Shown in pieces: positions 43,200-52,409 of a DNA stretch of 64,000 nt (its first letter is position 1; every line of letters starts with the position of its first letter). The stretch comes from Pengzhenrongella sp031582905 (GTDB taxonomy: Bacteria > Actinomycetota > Actinomycetes > Actinomycetales > Cellulomonadaceae): contig NZ_CP133990.1 in the NCBI RefSeq assembly GCF_031582905.1, forward strand, positions 1,240,001 to 1,304,000, given 5' to 3'. A program made the position numbers and the translations under genes. Below the pieces are notes generated by a model. It saw nothing but the letters and a program-made list of their open reading frames with translations. It ran no database searches and was not told the DNA's origin.

Positions 43200-43930
43200 A
43201 TGACCGGATCCACCGCGCAGCGCACCCTCACCGGTCGGCGCCCGCACCTCGCCGTCGTCCTGGTGGGCGCGCTCGGGCTGATCGGCGGCTGCACGGCCGA
43301 CGACGCACCGCAGGCGCCGGGGACGCCGGACGTGACCGCACCCGCCCCGACGCCCGGCCTCGGGACGCCGTCGGTGACGGACGGACCCAGCATGCCGACC
43401 AGCACACCGACCAGCACGCCGCCCGCCACGTCCCGGCCCGACGTCCCACCCACCCTGCACGTCGGGGGCGCGGTCGCCGACTTCCCGGCGGGCGCCCCCG
43501 AGGCCGAGGTGGTGCCGTACCTGACGGACACCCTCGGGGCCGAGCCGGAGGTCACCGACCCGGACGTCGCGTGCGTGACCAGCGCGCTGCCGGGGCGGCG
43601 CCTGGTGTGGGAGGGGCTGACGGTGCTCGTGCGGACGACCGACGAGACCGACGCCGACGTCGAGCCCTACGTCGCCGGGTGGGCGCTGGACGAGCGCACC
43701 GGGACGTCCGCGCTGGGGCCGCTGACGACGGCGGAGGGCGTCGGCCTCGGTGACCCCGAGCGGGCGGTGAGCGCCGCCTACCCGAACGGAGAGGCGTTCG
43801 ACACCCCGGACCCCGGGGTCACGCTGTGGGCGCTCGGCGCCGGCACCGCCCCGCACACCGATGACCTGACGGTCCGCCTCACGGACGGCGTGGTCACGAC
43901 CATCAGCGGGGGCTCGGCTGCGGCGACTGA
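43200..43930 (+). CDS. Lipoprotein of unknown function (frame break at the 3' end)
   Basis: Starts at ATG 43200 with an AGGAGGAGG ribosome site. The N-terminus has a signal peptide ending in the lipobox LIGGC (Cys near residue 31), then a Pro/Thr/Ser-rich linker to about residue 80 and a globular domain of 160 residues. The frame stays open into the next gene; at GGGGG 43908-43912 one added G gives ISGGLGCGD and a stop at 43928-43930, making 243 residues. No domain is recognised. It probably sits on the outer face of the membrane. Confidence 0.78.
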
Positions 43931-44028
43931 GAACCGTCGGCGAGTCGGCGCTGACGGGGCTCGCTGGGTGCGGCGGGCGCCTCGCGGCCGCGCCCGCGAT
44001 GACCGACGACGTCGCGCACGCTCGCGGG

Positions 44029-44438
44029 TCAGGGGTCTGGTCGCCCTCGAAGCCGATGAGCCAGTGCAGGCCGTAGCGATCGACCACCTGCCCGTCGGTG
44101 GCGCCCCACGGTCGCGTCTGCAGGTCGTCCACGACGCGGCCACCCTCGGAGAGCCGGGCGAACCAGGCGCGGAGGACGGAGGGTGCGGCTGTCCCCAGCA
44201 GGGCGAACATCAACCCCTCCGACCGCAGCGCGGCGTCCCCACCGGTCGCGTCCGCAGCGAACAGCGCGACGGGCCCGTCCACGAGGTACCCGTGCGCGAC
44301 GGCCTCCGCGGGGCCGTCCGTCCGGTCGAACTCCTCGAACGTGTGCAGCTGGACGGCGCACCCGAACACGTCGCCGTAGAAGATGAGGGCCTCACGAGCC
44401 GTCCCCGGGAGGTGGAGGTAGGGCGTGGGTGCGGTCAT
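44029..44438 (-). CDS. VOC/PhnB-like protein (frame break at the 3' end)
   Basis: Begins MTAPTPYLHLPGTAREALIFYGDVFG, the start of the PhnB-type glyoxalase/bleomycin-resistance fold, and ends near VVDRYGLHWLIGFEGDQTP. The frame runs on past this point, but one more base at GGGG 44032-44035 (plus strand) gives a stop at once and 136 residues, the usual length. A TAGCGT box on the minus strand (44445-44450) is 6 nt before the ATG, so a leaderless start is likely. The metal ligands are only partly kept; function is not predicted. Confidence 0.85.
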
Positions 44439-44536
44439 GGGCACACGCTAGCGGGGCCACGAGCCGCATCGTTCTCGGTGGTCCGGGGCTGATCGACGAC
44501 AGCACGCACTCGAGGTCGTGCACGCCACCCGCGCTC

Positions 44537-45148
44537 TCAGTCGCCGATGCCGCGGGCGGCCAGCGCCTCACCGGTCGACCGGGCGCGTGCCACCGTGCGG
44601 ACCGCGGTGGGCACCAGCACGGCGCGGGGGTTGCGCTCGAGGCCGCGCGCGCGGGCCGCGTCGCGGACCTCGTGCGCAGTGGTCAGCAGGGCGGGGACAG
44701 CCCGGAGCATGAGGGCGACCGCGAGTGCGACGACCTCGGGTCGGACGCCGACGCGGCGCAGCGGACCCACCGCCCGTTCGAGCACGTCGAGCATGCGGTC
44801 CGCGGGCGTGGTGGCCGTGACAGCGGTCGCCGCGAGGACGAGGCTGAGCAGGTCTGCGGCCACCTCGGTCGCCACGGCGGGCCCGCGCTGCCACCACTGG
44901 TACGCCGCCAGGACGCCTGCTGTGACGAGCACCGGGAGCAGCGACCGCACCGTGCTGCGCCACGACACCCGCGCGACGGCGACCGCGGTCGCGGCGAGGG
45001 CGAGCAGCACGAGGGACGCCACCGGCCCCCGCGACACCACGACCGCCACACCGAGCACGCCGAGCGCGGCGAGCTTGGCGGGGGCGGGCAGCCGGTGCAG
45101 CACGCTCGTCCCATGGCGGTACTGCCCGAGCGGCATCGCGACGCTCAC
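44537..45148 (-). CDS. bioN: Energy-coupling factor transmembrane protein BioN (EcfT type)
   Basis: The T component of an ECF-type biotin transporter, coupling the ATPase to BioY. 203 residues, with about five hydrophobic segments and two Ala-Arg-Gly motifs (DAARARGLERNP and GEALAARGIGD) that grip the ATPase. GTG 45148 overlaps the bioM stop; an ATG at 45136 is an alternative start. Third gene of the bioYMN operon. Confidence 0.9.
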   Translation of the reverse strand: MSVAMPLGQYRHGTSVLHRLPAPAKLAALGVLGVAVVVSRGPVASLVLLALAATAVAVARVSWRSTVRSLLPVLVTAGVLAAYQWWQRGPAVATEVAADLLSLVLAATAVTATTPADRMLDVLERAVGPLRRVGVRPEVVALAVALMLRAVPALLTTAHEVRDAARARGLERNPRAVLVPTAVRTVARARSTGEALAARGIGD

Positions 45149-45855
45149 CGGACGGCCATGAGGTCGCGGTAGTGCGCCACGCCGTCGGGTGCGGGACCGT
45201 CGAACACGACGCGCCCGCCGTCGACCACGAGGACGCGGTCCGCGCGGGCCGCCGCCTCGAGGTCGTGCGTCACCTGCAGCACCTGCTGGTCCAGGGAGGC
45301 CAGCAGGTCGTCGACGACGCGTCGCCAGCGCAGGTCGAGCAGCGTGGTCGGCTCGTCGCACACCAGCACGGACGGCTCGGTGGCGAGCACTCCCGCGAGC
45401 GCGAGCAGCTGCTTCTGCCCGCCGGACAGCGCGTGCACGCTGACCTCGGCGCGGTCGGCCAGGCCGAAGCGGTCGAGGACGGCGTGCACCCGGGCGTCGC
45501 GCGCGTCGCGGCCCAGCCCGAGCCGGCGCAGCGAGAGGGCGACGTCCTCCCGCGGGGTCGGCATGACGAGCTGGGCGTCGGGGTCGGTGAAGACGAACCC
45601 GACCCGGCGGCGCACCGCGGCGCCGTCCCGCACGGTGTCCAGCCCGTCGACCCGCACGCTGCCCGACGACGGGGTCGCCAGGCCGTTGACCAGCCTGGCC
45701 AGCGTCGACTTGCCCGACCCGTTCGCGCCGACGACGGCGACCCGTCGCTCGGTGAGCTCGCACGTCACCGGGTGCAGGATCGCCAGCTCGGTGGGGCGGC
45801 CGCCGGGCCCGTCGGCGCCCTCGACGGTGACCGAGGCGGCGTCGAAGGTGATCAT
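45145..45855 (-). CDS. bioM: Biotin ECF transporter ATPase BioM
   Basis: The 236-residue ATPase energises biotin uptake with BioN and BioY. Walker A is GANGSGKSTLARLVNG, the Q-loop region is FVFTDPDAQLVMPTPREDVA (form typical of ECF ATPases), the signature HALSGGQKQLLALAG and Walker B VLVCDEPTTLLD. A single ATPase gene means it acts as a homodimer. The start is ATG 45855, 43 bp after bioY. Confidence 0.93.
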   Translation of the reverse strand: MITFDAASVTVEGADGPGGRPTELAILHPVTCELTERRVAVVGANGSGKSTLARLVNGLATPSSGSVRVDGLDTVRDGAAVRRRVGFVFTDPDAQLVMPTPREDVALSLRRLGLGRDARDARVHAVLDRFGLADRAEVSVHALSGGQKQLLALAGVLATEPSVLVCDEPTTLLDLRWRRVVDDLLASLDQQVLQVTHDLEAAARADRVLVVDGGRVVFDGPAPDGVAHYRDLMAVR

Positions 45856-45898
45856 CGGAGGGCGCGGCGGCGGCCTGCCGTGCGCGCGGCCACGCCGC

Positions 45899-46456
45899 TC
45901 AGCGGCGCTGGCGGAGCATGTCGGGGAAGGCGCGGAACACCGCGGTGGCGACCACGGCGACCAGCACGTTCTTCACCACGTCCCCGGGCAGGAAGGTCGC
46001 GCCGGTGACGACGGCCTCGGCGGGCTCAAGACCCAGCCGCCAGCCCATCACGGTGATGCCGATCGGGTGGGTGGCCAGCAGGCTGCCGGCCATCGCGGAG
46101 CCGAACACGACGAGCGGCAGGTACCGGGCGCGCACCCGGCGGCCCGCGGTGACCAGCGCACCGCCGATCGCGGCGGCCAGCGGGAAGGCGAGCAGGTAGC
46201 CGAACGAGGCCCCGCCCACGATCGCGAGCCCACCGGCGCCACCGGAGAAGACGGGCAGGCCGGCCAGCCCGACGGCGAGGTAGAGCAGTGCCGCCAGTGC
46301 ACCGCGTCGAGCGCCCAGCACCGTGCCGGCGAGCATGACGCCGAACGTCTGCAGCGTGATCGGCACCGCGAGTCCCGCCACCGGGATCGCCGGCAGCAGG
46401 GCGCACACCGCGATGAAGGCCGCGAAGGTCGACACGAGAGCGACGTCGGTCGCCAC
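45899..46456 (-). CDS. bioY: Biotin transporter substrate-binding subunit BioY (5' end uncertain)
   Basis: The biotin-binding S component with six membrane segments. DVALVSTFAAFIAVCALLP, VPITLQTFGVMLAGTVLGARRGALAALLYLAVG and GGASFGYLLAFPLAAAIGG are typical BioY segments. The start given (GTG 46456) is the first in frame but leaves the N-terminus short. Two single-base losses (GGGG 46477-46480 and 46517-46520) would extend the frame to an ATG at 46562 with a GGAG ribosome site. A TAGCGT box at 46640-46645 (minus strand) then serves as promoter. With bioM and bioN this forms a full biotin importer. Confidence 0.88.
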   Translation of the reverse strand: MATDVALVSTFAAFIAVCALLPAIPVAGLAVPITLQTFGVMLAGTVLGARRGALAALLYLAVGLAGLPVFSGGAGGLAIVGGASFGYLLAFPLAAAIGGALVTAGRRVRARYLPLVVFGSAMAGSLLATHPIGITVMGWRLGLEPAEAVVTGATFLPGDVVKNVLVAVVATAVFRAFPDMLRQRR

Positions 46457-46653
46457 GGACGTCCGGGCCGCCGGGCGGGGAGTGCCGCGGCGCCACCGGC
46501 CGACGTGCTCAGCGCTGGGGTTGGCCGCGGGGCGGTCGGCTCGTGGTCCGGGGTGTCGGCATGGTTCGCTCCGGGGTGCGCGGTGACGGAAGGTGTGAGG
46601 TGGTCGCAGGCGCAGCGGGGGCCAACGCGACCGGTCGTCACGCTAGCCGGTCG

Positions 46654-46659
46654 TAAGAT
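46654..46659 (+). promoter_or_regulatory. -10 box of the ABC-F gene (TAAGAT)
   Basis: TAAGAT lies 58 bp upstream of the GTG start. A divergent TAGCGT for bioY is at 46640-46645 on the other strand, only 8 bp away, so the two promoters share one control region. No clear -35 box is seen. Confidence 0.5.
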
Positions 46660-46717
46660 GGACGGCGTTTGTGTCCGCGCCCAGAAGCGCGGTCCGCGAT
46701 TGTGAGGAAGTCACACA

Positions 46718-48315
46718 GTGATCACTGCCCAGGCCGTCGAGCTGCGCGTGGGCGCGCGCGTGCTCCTGGAGGAGGCGACGTTCCGGATCGCTGCGGGTGA
46801 CCGCATCGGGCTGGTCGGCCGCAACGGTGCGGGCAAGACGACGCTCACCAAGACCCTGGCGGGCGAGACGCTCCCGACCGGAGGCCAGATCGTCCGCGGC
46901 GGCGATGTCGGCTACCTTCCGCAGGACCCGCGCACCGGCGACCTCGACACCGTCGCGATGGACCGGGTGCTGTCCGCCCGCGGTCTCGACGAGGTCGTGC
47001 GCGCCATGCGCGCGACCGAGGGTGCGATGGCGAGCGCCGACGACGCGACGCGCGACGACGCGATGGAGCGGTACTCCAAGCTGGAGGCGCGGTTCACGGC
47101 GGCCGGCGGGTACGCGGCCGAGAGCGAGGCCGGCCGCATCGCGTCGAACCTCGGGCTGGACGAGCGGGTGCTGGGCCAGACCATCGGCACGCTGTCCGGG
47201 GGCAGCGCCGTCGCGTCGAGCTGGCGCGCATCCTGTTCTCCGGGGTCGACACCCTCCTGCTCGACGAGCCGACCAACCACCTGGACGCCGACTCCATCGT
47301 GTGGCTGCGCGACTACCTCAAGGCGTACCCGGGCGGGTTCGTCGTCATCAGCCACGACACCGACCTGCTGCGCGCCACCGTCAACAAGGTGTTCCACCTG
47401 GACGCCAACCGCGGCGAGCTCGACCAGTACAACCTCGGCTGGGACGCCTACCTCCTGCAGCGCGAGACCGACGAGAAGCGTCGCCGGCGCGAGCGGGCGA
47501 ACACCGAGAAGAAGGCCTCGGTGCTCCTCGCGCAGGCGGACAAGATGCGGGCCAAGGCCACCAAGGCCGTCGCCGCGCAGAACATGGCGCGCCGCGCCGA
47601 GCGGATGCTGTCCTCGCTGGACGAGGTGCGTGCGTCGGACAAGGTCGCGCGCCTGCGCTTCCCGACCCCGGCCCCGTGCGGCCGGACGCCGCTCACCGCG
47701 GAGGGCCTGAGCAAGTCCTACGGGTCGCAGGAGGTCTTCACCGACGTCGGCCTCGCGATCGACAAGGGCAGCCGCGTCGTCATCGTCGGCCTCAACGGCG
47801 CGGGCAAGACGACGCTCCTGCGCATGCTGGCGGGGATCGACGTCCCGGACACCGGCGAGGTCCATGCCGGCCACGGCCTCAAGCTCGGCTACTACGCCCA
47901 GGAGCACGAGACGCTCGACGTCTCGCGCACCGTGGTGGAGAACCTGCGGTCGTCCGCCCCGGACCTCACCGACACCCAGGTCCGCTCGGTGCTCGGCTCG
48001 TTCCTGTTCTCCGGGGACGACGCGGACAAGCCGGTCCGGGTGCTGTCCGGCGGGGAGAAGACCCGGCTCGCGCTCGCGGCCCTCGTCGTCTCCTCGGCGA
48101 ACGTGCTGCTGCTCGACGAGCCCACCAACAACCTCGACCCCGCCAGCCGCGAGGAGATCCTCGGCGCGCTGCGGTCCTACGAGGGCGCGGTCGTCCTGGT
48201 CTCGCACGACGAGGGCGCGGTCGAGGCGCTCGACCCCGAGCGCGTCGTGCTGCTCCCGGACGGCTACGAGGACCTGTGGGGTCCGACGTACGCCGACCTC
48301 ATCTCCCTCGCCTGA
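46718..48315 (+). CDS. ABC-F family ATPase (frame break)
   Basis: A soluble protein with two ABC domains and a linker; such proteins act on ribosomes (translation factors or antibiotic protection). First domain: Walker A GRNGAGKTTLTK, signature LSGGQRRRVELARIL and Walker B LLLDEPTNHLD. A Lys/Arg-rich linker (about residues 245-310) follows. Second domain: GLNGAGKTTLLRM, LSGGEKTRLALAALV, LLLDEPTNNLD. The frame breaks in the first signature at GGGGG 47198-47202; one G restores it and gives 532 residues. GTG 46718 follows GAGGAAG. The subfamily (EttA, Uup or other) cannot be fixed by eye. Confidence 0.92.
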
Positions 48316-48356
48316 CGCCGACCTCCGCGCGGTGCGGCGTGCGGTGCGGGCTGGAG

Positions 48357-49307
48357 TCAGCGGAGCTGGGCGTCGATGAGGGCGTCCTCGACATCCTCGG
48401 CGCTCGGTGCCCGACGACGACGCCGCGCGGGCGCCACCGGTGCGGTGCGGCGCGGCCGACCGCCACGCGCGTCGTCCGACCCGTCGCGGCGTCCGTCCGA
48501 GTCGTCGGCAGCGACGTCGTCCTCGCCCGCCGCGGTGACCTCGCGCCGGGCGAGGATCGCGAACCCGATGAGCGCGCCCACCGCGAAGGTCCACCACTGC
48601 AGCGCGTAGGACAGGTGTGAGCCGGGGTCGGTGCTCGGCTCGGGCAGCGGACCGAGCCGCTCCGCGGCGGCCGGGCTCTCGCTCACCAGCGCGCCGTAGC
48701 CCGCGTACGCCGGCCGGTCGCCCGCGACGCCGCCCGCCTCGAGCACCTGCTCGACCGAGATGGCCTGCACCTGCCCGTCCGGTGCGTCCCGGGCGGACGC
48801 CGGCTCGTCGGCCCGCAGCCGCACGACGAGGTCCACCGTCCCGGACGGCGGCGGCACGTCGTCGGCGGTGCGGTCGACGCTCAGCGCGCCACGGTCCACG
48901 ACGAGGAGTGCCTCCGAGCCGTCGGGCCGGTCGACGACGAACGGCACCAGCACGTGGTACGCCGGGCGGCCGGCGACCGGCCGGTTGCGCAGCAGGACGG
49001 CCGCGTCGGCGTCGTACCGGCCGGTCACGCGGACGGGGCGCCACACGGCGTCGTCGTCCACGGGGACGGCGGGGGAGGTCAGCACCGCGTCGAGCGGGAC
49101 GGGGTCCGCACCGAAGTTGGCCTCGACGACCTCGATCGCCGCCGCGCGCGCCTCGTGACGGTGCCACTGCCACAGCCCGAGCATCACGCAGACGCACGCG
49201 AGCACCACCGAGAAGGCCACCAGGCCGATGGCGCGCCGGACCGCCGGTCGGTCGACGGCGCGATCCGTGGCCGGTGCGTCGCCGGTGCGGGGTCGGTCGC
49301 TGCTCAT
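48357..49307 (-). CDS. SURF1-family cytochrome oxidase biogenesis protein
   Basis: The 316-residue protein has two membrane helices, one near residue 35 (VAFSVVLACVCVMLGLWQWHRH, with the family GLWQ motif) and one near 250 (LQWWTFAVGALIGFAILARRE), with an outer domain between them. VTGRYDADAAVLLRNRP is characteristic. SURF1 helps insert heme a into cytochrome oxidase; ctaA 15 kb away makes that heme. The C-terminal 55 residues are Arg/Asp-rich and cytoplasmic. Confidence 0.92.
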   Translation of the reverse strand: MSSDRPRTGDAPATDRAVDRPAVRRAIGLVAFSVVLACVCVMLGLWQWHRHEARAAAIEVVEANFGADPVPLDAVLTSPAVPVDDDAVWRPVRVTGRYDADAAVLLRNRPVAGRPAYHVLVPFVVDRPDGSEALLVVDRGALSVDRTADDVPPPSGTVDLVVRLRADEPASARDAPDGQVQAISVEQVLEAGGVAGDRPAYAGYGALVSESPAAAERLGPLPEPSTDPGSHLSYALQWWTFAVGALIGFAILARREVTAAGEDDVAADDSDGRRDGSDDARGGRPRRTAPVAPARRRRRAPSAEDVEDALIDAQLR

Positions 49308-49317
49308 GCGAGCGGGC

Positions 49318-49587
49318 TCAGGCGCCCGGGGCGCCCGGGCCAGGTCCGTCCGGGGCGTCGTCGAGGTCGGTGACCGGGACCGTCGCCCGCAGGAAGGCCC
49401 GGGTGCCGAGGAACTGCTCGAGGTGGGTGCGGTGGGCGTCGCACGCGAGCCACACCTTGCGGCGCTCCGGGGTGTGCAGCTTCGGGTTGTTCCACAGCAG
49501 GCCCCACGCGGCCTCCTCCCGGCACCCGCGGGCGCTGCACACGCGCTCGTCGATGCTGTCGGGGCGGGGGGACAGGAGGTCGATCAC
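49318..49587 (-). CDS. Conserved small protein with Cys/His zinc-like motif
   Basis: An 89-residue protein from GTG 49587. It has VCSARGCREEAAWGLLWNNPKLHTPERRK, then LACDAHRTHLEQFL; the C-x4-C and C-x2-H pairs look like a zinc site. I recall that proteins of this kind are widespread in Actinobacteria beside SURF1 and DUF3099 genes, without known function. The start overlaps the DUF3099 stop (GTGA) and it ends 10 bp before the SURF1 start, so the three form one operon. Confidence 0.8.
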   Translation of the reverse strand: MIDLLSPRPDSIDERVCSARGCREEAAWGLLWNNPKLHTPERRKVWLACDAHRTHLEQFLGTRAFLRATVPVTDLDDAPDGPGPGAPGA

Positions 49588-50041
49588 GGCCGCGGACCCT
49601 CCGTCGGGGCGGGGGCGCAGCGGTGGGTGACGCAGCGGTGGGCGACGCAGCGGGGTACGGGTACGTGCGGTGCGGGTCGGCCGGGCGTGCCGGACCGGCG
49701 GTCGGCACGCCGACGGCGTCCGGCCACGGCATCGCGGCGCCGGCGGCAGCCGCACCCAGCCGGCGCTGGAGCAGGACCTCCTCCGGGCGCTCGGGCCGCT
49801 CCCGCCCCGCGTTGGCCAGGACGACGGCGACGTACGGAAGGATCACGGCCCCGACGAGGAGCGACACGGCCACCCACGTCGGGACGCGGCCCCACAGGGC
49901 GACCGCCGCCATGAAGCAGAGCGTGCGGAGCGCCATCTGGATCAGGTACCGGCGCGCGCGCCGGTCGATGTCGTCCCCCAGGGGAACGGCGACGGAGGTG
50001 ACGGTCTGCACCTCGGAGCCTTTGTCGCGACGGTTGCTCAC
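49584..50041 (-). CDS. DUF3099-family membrane protein (frame break)
   Basis: Two adjacent membrane segments (IQMALRTLCFMAAVALWG and WVAVSLLVGAVILPYVAVVLAN) after a 30-residue cytoplasmic start with DIDRRARRYLIQMA mark the DUF3099 family. A Pro/Ala/Thr-rich tail follows. One base added at GGGGG 49611-49615 (plus strand) gives the end PPAPTEGPRP and a stop overlapping the next start, 152 residues in total. Two adjacent GTGs are possible; TAAACT on the minus strand (50048-50053) lies 6 nt before the second, so the start at 50041 (MSNRRDKGSEVQ) is preferred. Confidence 0.82.
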
Positions 50042-50240
50042 CACATGAGTTTAGGCGCCCGGATGTGGTAGGGCCGTCCGGGTTGTACGGATGTGACAAA
50101 CCACTCCTCGCATCGGTGTGCGCCTGTGCCACGACGTCGGAGGGTCGGTCGGCTAGCGTCGACGGGCGTGACCCCCGGCGTGGGTCCAGCGCAGGACGAC
50201 CAGCCGCACCACCCCAGCCGCACCACGACCGAGGAGACGC

Positions 50241-50978
50241 GTGACGCAGACAGGCACCGACCCCGCCACCGGCGCACCGCGCAGCGTGCTGGTCACCGGC
50301 GCGAACCGTGGCATCGGCCGGGCCATCGCCGAGCGCTTCGTCGCCTCGGGCGACCGGGTCGCCACGATCTACCGCAGCGGCGACCTGCCCGACGGCGTCC
50401 TCGGCGTCGTCGGCGACATGCGGGACACCGCGTCGATCGACGCGGCGTTCACCGAGATCGAGGCCGCGCACGGCCCGGTCGAGGTGCTCGTCGCCAACGC
50501 CGGCGTCACGCGCGACGGCCTGCTCATGCGGATGACCGACGAGGACTTCCAGGACGTCCTCGACGTCAACCTCACCGGCACCTTCCGCTGTGTGCGCCGC
50601 GCGTCCAAGGGGATGATCCGGCTGCGTCGCGGTCGCATCGTGCTGATCTCCTCGGTCGTCGGCCTGTACGGCGGTCAGGGCCAGGTGAACTACTCCGCGT
50701 CCAAGGCGGGCCTGGTCGGCATGGCCCGCTCGGTGACCCGTGAGCTCGGGGGCCGGGGCATCACCGCGAACGTCGTCGCGCCCGGCTTCATCGACACCGC
50801 GATGACCGCCGAGCTGCCGCAGGACCGCCAGGACGCCTACCGGGCGTCCATCCCCGCCGGTCGCTTCGCGCAGCCCGACGAGGTCGCCGGCGTCGTGCAC
50901 TTCCTCGCCTCCGACGACGCCGCGTACATCTCCGGTGCCGTCGTCCCCGTCGACGGCGGCCTCGGCATGGGCCACTAG
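50241..50978 (+). CDS. fabG: 3-oxoacyl-ACP reductase FabG (MabA type)
   Basis: Reduces 3-oxoacyl-ACP with NADPH in the FAS-II cycle. A 245-residue short-chain dehydrogenase with the cofactor motif LVTGANRGIGRAIAE, NAGVTRDGLLMRM, catalytic Ser in LISSVVG, and YSASKAG with the catalytic Tyr and Lys. GTG 50241 has GAGGAG upstream; a -10-like TAGCGT is at 50154-50159. It is followed 51 bp later by fabI, as in the mycobacterial mabA-inhA pair. Confidence 0.95.
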   Translation: MTQTGTDPATGAPRSVLVTGANRGIGRAIAERFVASGDRVATIYRSGDLPDGVLGVVGDMRDTASIDAAFTEIEAAHGPVEVLVANAGVTRDGLLMRMTDEDFQDVLDVNLTGTFRCVRRASKGMIRLRRGRIVLISSVVGLYGGQGQVNYSASKAGLVGMARSVTRELGGRGITANVVAPGFIDTAMTAELPQDRQDAYRASIPAGRFAQPDEVAGVVHFLASDDAAYISGAVVPVDGGLGMGH

Positions 50979-51029
50979 GCCCGCCCGCCCCGACGCACCC
51001 CCCACCCTCCCGACCCGAACGGACGTCCC

Positions 51030-51797
51030 ATGGGCCTGCTCGACGGCAAGAAGCTCCTCATCACCGGTGTCCTCACCGACAGCTCGATCGCCTTCCACGT
51101 GGCGCGCCTCGCGCAGGAGCAGGGCGCGCAGGTCGTCCTCACGTCCTTCGGGCGTCAGCTCCGCCTCACCCAGGCGATCGCCCGGCGCCTGCCGGCCGAG
51201 GCGCCCGTCGTGCAGCTCGACGTGACGTCCGCCGAGGACCTCGCCGGCCTCGCCGACCGGGTCCGCGAGCACGTCGACCACCTCGACGGCGTCGTGCACT
51301 CCATCGGGTTCGCCCCGCAGTCGGTCATGGGCGGGAACTTCCTCGGCGGCGAGTGGGACGACGTCGCGACGGCGCTCGAGGTGTCGGCGTTCTCGCTCAA
51401 GTCGCTCGCGGTCGCCGCGCAGCCGCTGCTCGGCGCGGGGGGCTCGATCGTCGGCCTCACCTTCGACGCCCGGTACGCGTGGCCGGTCTACGACTGGATG
51501 GGCGTGGCGAAGGCGGCGTTCGAGTCCACCGCGCGCTACCTGGCCCGCGACCTCGGCCCGCAGGGCGTCCGGGTCAACCTGGTCTCCGCCGGCCCGATCC
51601 GCACGACCGCGGCCAAGTCGATCCCCGGCTTCGAGGCCATGGAGGGCGGCTGGCCCGACCGCGCGCCGCTCGGCTGGGACGTCACCAACCCGGAGCCGAC
51701 CGCGCGCGCGGTCGCCGCGCTGCTGTCCGACTGGTTCCCCGCGACGACCGGGGAGATCGTGCACGTCGACGGCGGCGTGCACGCGATGGGACTCTAG
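51030..51797 (+). CDS. fabI: Enoyl-ACP reductase FabI (InhA orthologue)
   Basis: Catalyses the last step of FAS-II elongation with NADH. The 255-residue protein shows ITGVLTDSSIAFHVA (cofactor loop), the SIGFAPQ substrate-side segment, and Y-x6-K in YDWMGVAKAAFE with the catalytic Tyr and Lys. The sequence resembles mycobacterial InhA more than the typical FabI. ATG 51030 is the start. It forms an operon with fabG and sixA. Confidence 0.96.
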   Translation: MGLLDGKKLLITGVLTDSSIAFHVARLAQEQGAQVVLTSFGRQLRLTQAIARRLPAEAPVVQLDVTSAEDLAGLADRVREHVDHLDGVVHSIGFAPQSVMGGNFLGGEWDDVATALEVSAFSLKSLAVAAQPLLGAGGSIVGLTFDARYAWPVYDWMGVAKAAFESTARYLARDLGPQGVRVNLVSAGPIRTTAAKSIPGFEAMEGGWPDRAPLGWDVTNPEPTARAVAALLSDWFPATTGEIVHVDGGVHAMGL

Positions 51798-51802
51798 GCG
51801 GC

Positions 51803-52333
51803 ATGTCGCCGATCTCCGACCGCACCCGCCGGCTCGTCCTCCTCCGGCACGCCAAGGCGGAGCCCGGCGACGGCACCGCCGACGAGGTGCGCCCGCTCGC
51901 GCTGGACGGTCGCCGCCAGGCGGGCCGGGTCGGAGCGGCGCTGCACACCACCGACCTGGTCCCCGAGCTCGTCCTGGTCTCGCCGGCGGTGCGCACGCGC
52001 CAGACCTGGGAGCTGCTGCGCGGCGCCTTCGGTGACGCCGAGCCCGAGGTCGTCCTGACCGACGGGCTCTACACCGCGGGCGTCGACGACGTCCTGGCAC
52101 TGCTGCGCGAGGTCGACGAGCGGGTCCGCACGGTGCTCGTCGTCGGGCACGAGCCGACGATGTCGGCCGCCGCGGCGGCCCTCGCCGGGCCGTCGTCGGA
52201 CACCGCCGCGGTCGCGCGCGTGCGTGCGGGCGTGCCGACCGCGACCTATGCGGTCCTCGAGCTGGACGGCCCGTGGGACGGCCTCGCACCCGGCACGCTG
52301 GACCTGCGCGCGGTCATCGCCCCCCACGAGTAG
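51803..52333 (+). CDS. SixA-like histidine phosphatase
   Basis: A small phosphohistidine phosphatase of 176 residues. The catalytic RHG-type motif is LVLLRHAKAE and the second His is in VLVVGHEPTM. It starts 5 bp after fabI and so belongs to that operon. SixA in E. coli acts on phosphohistidine of signalling or PTS proteins; the target here is unknown. It has a slightly longer C-terminal part than SixA. Confidence 0.9.
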   Translation: MSPISDRTRRLVLLRHAKAEPGDGTADEVRPLALDGRRQAGRVGAALHTTDLVPELVLVSPAVRTRQTWELLRGAFGDAEPEVVLTDGLYTAGVDDVLALLREVDERVRTVLVVGHEPTMSAAAAALAGPSSDTAAVARVRAGVPTATYAVLELDGPWDGLAPGTLDLRAVIAPHE

Positions 52334-52409
52334 GGGGCGGCGCCGGCGGGCGGACGCGAGCGGGCAGACGCGAGCGGGCAGAAGCGGCCGGGTCGGTCGC
52401 CGGCCCCGG

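Noticed and set aside
50168..50240. Leaderless peptide from GTG 50168 before fabG
   Set aside because: TAGCGT at 50154 lies 8 nt before it, but the frame differs from fabG and runs into its coding region without a sensible end; the box more likely serves fabG with its GAGGAG site.
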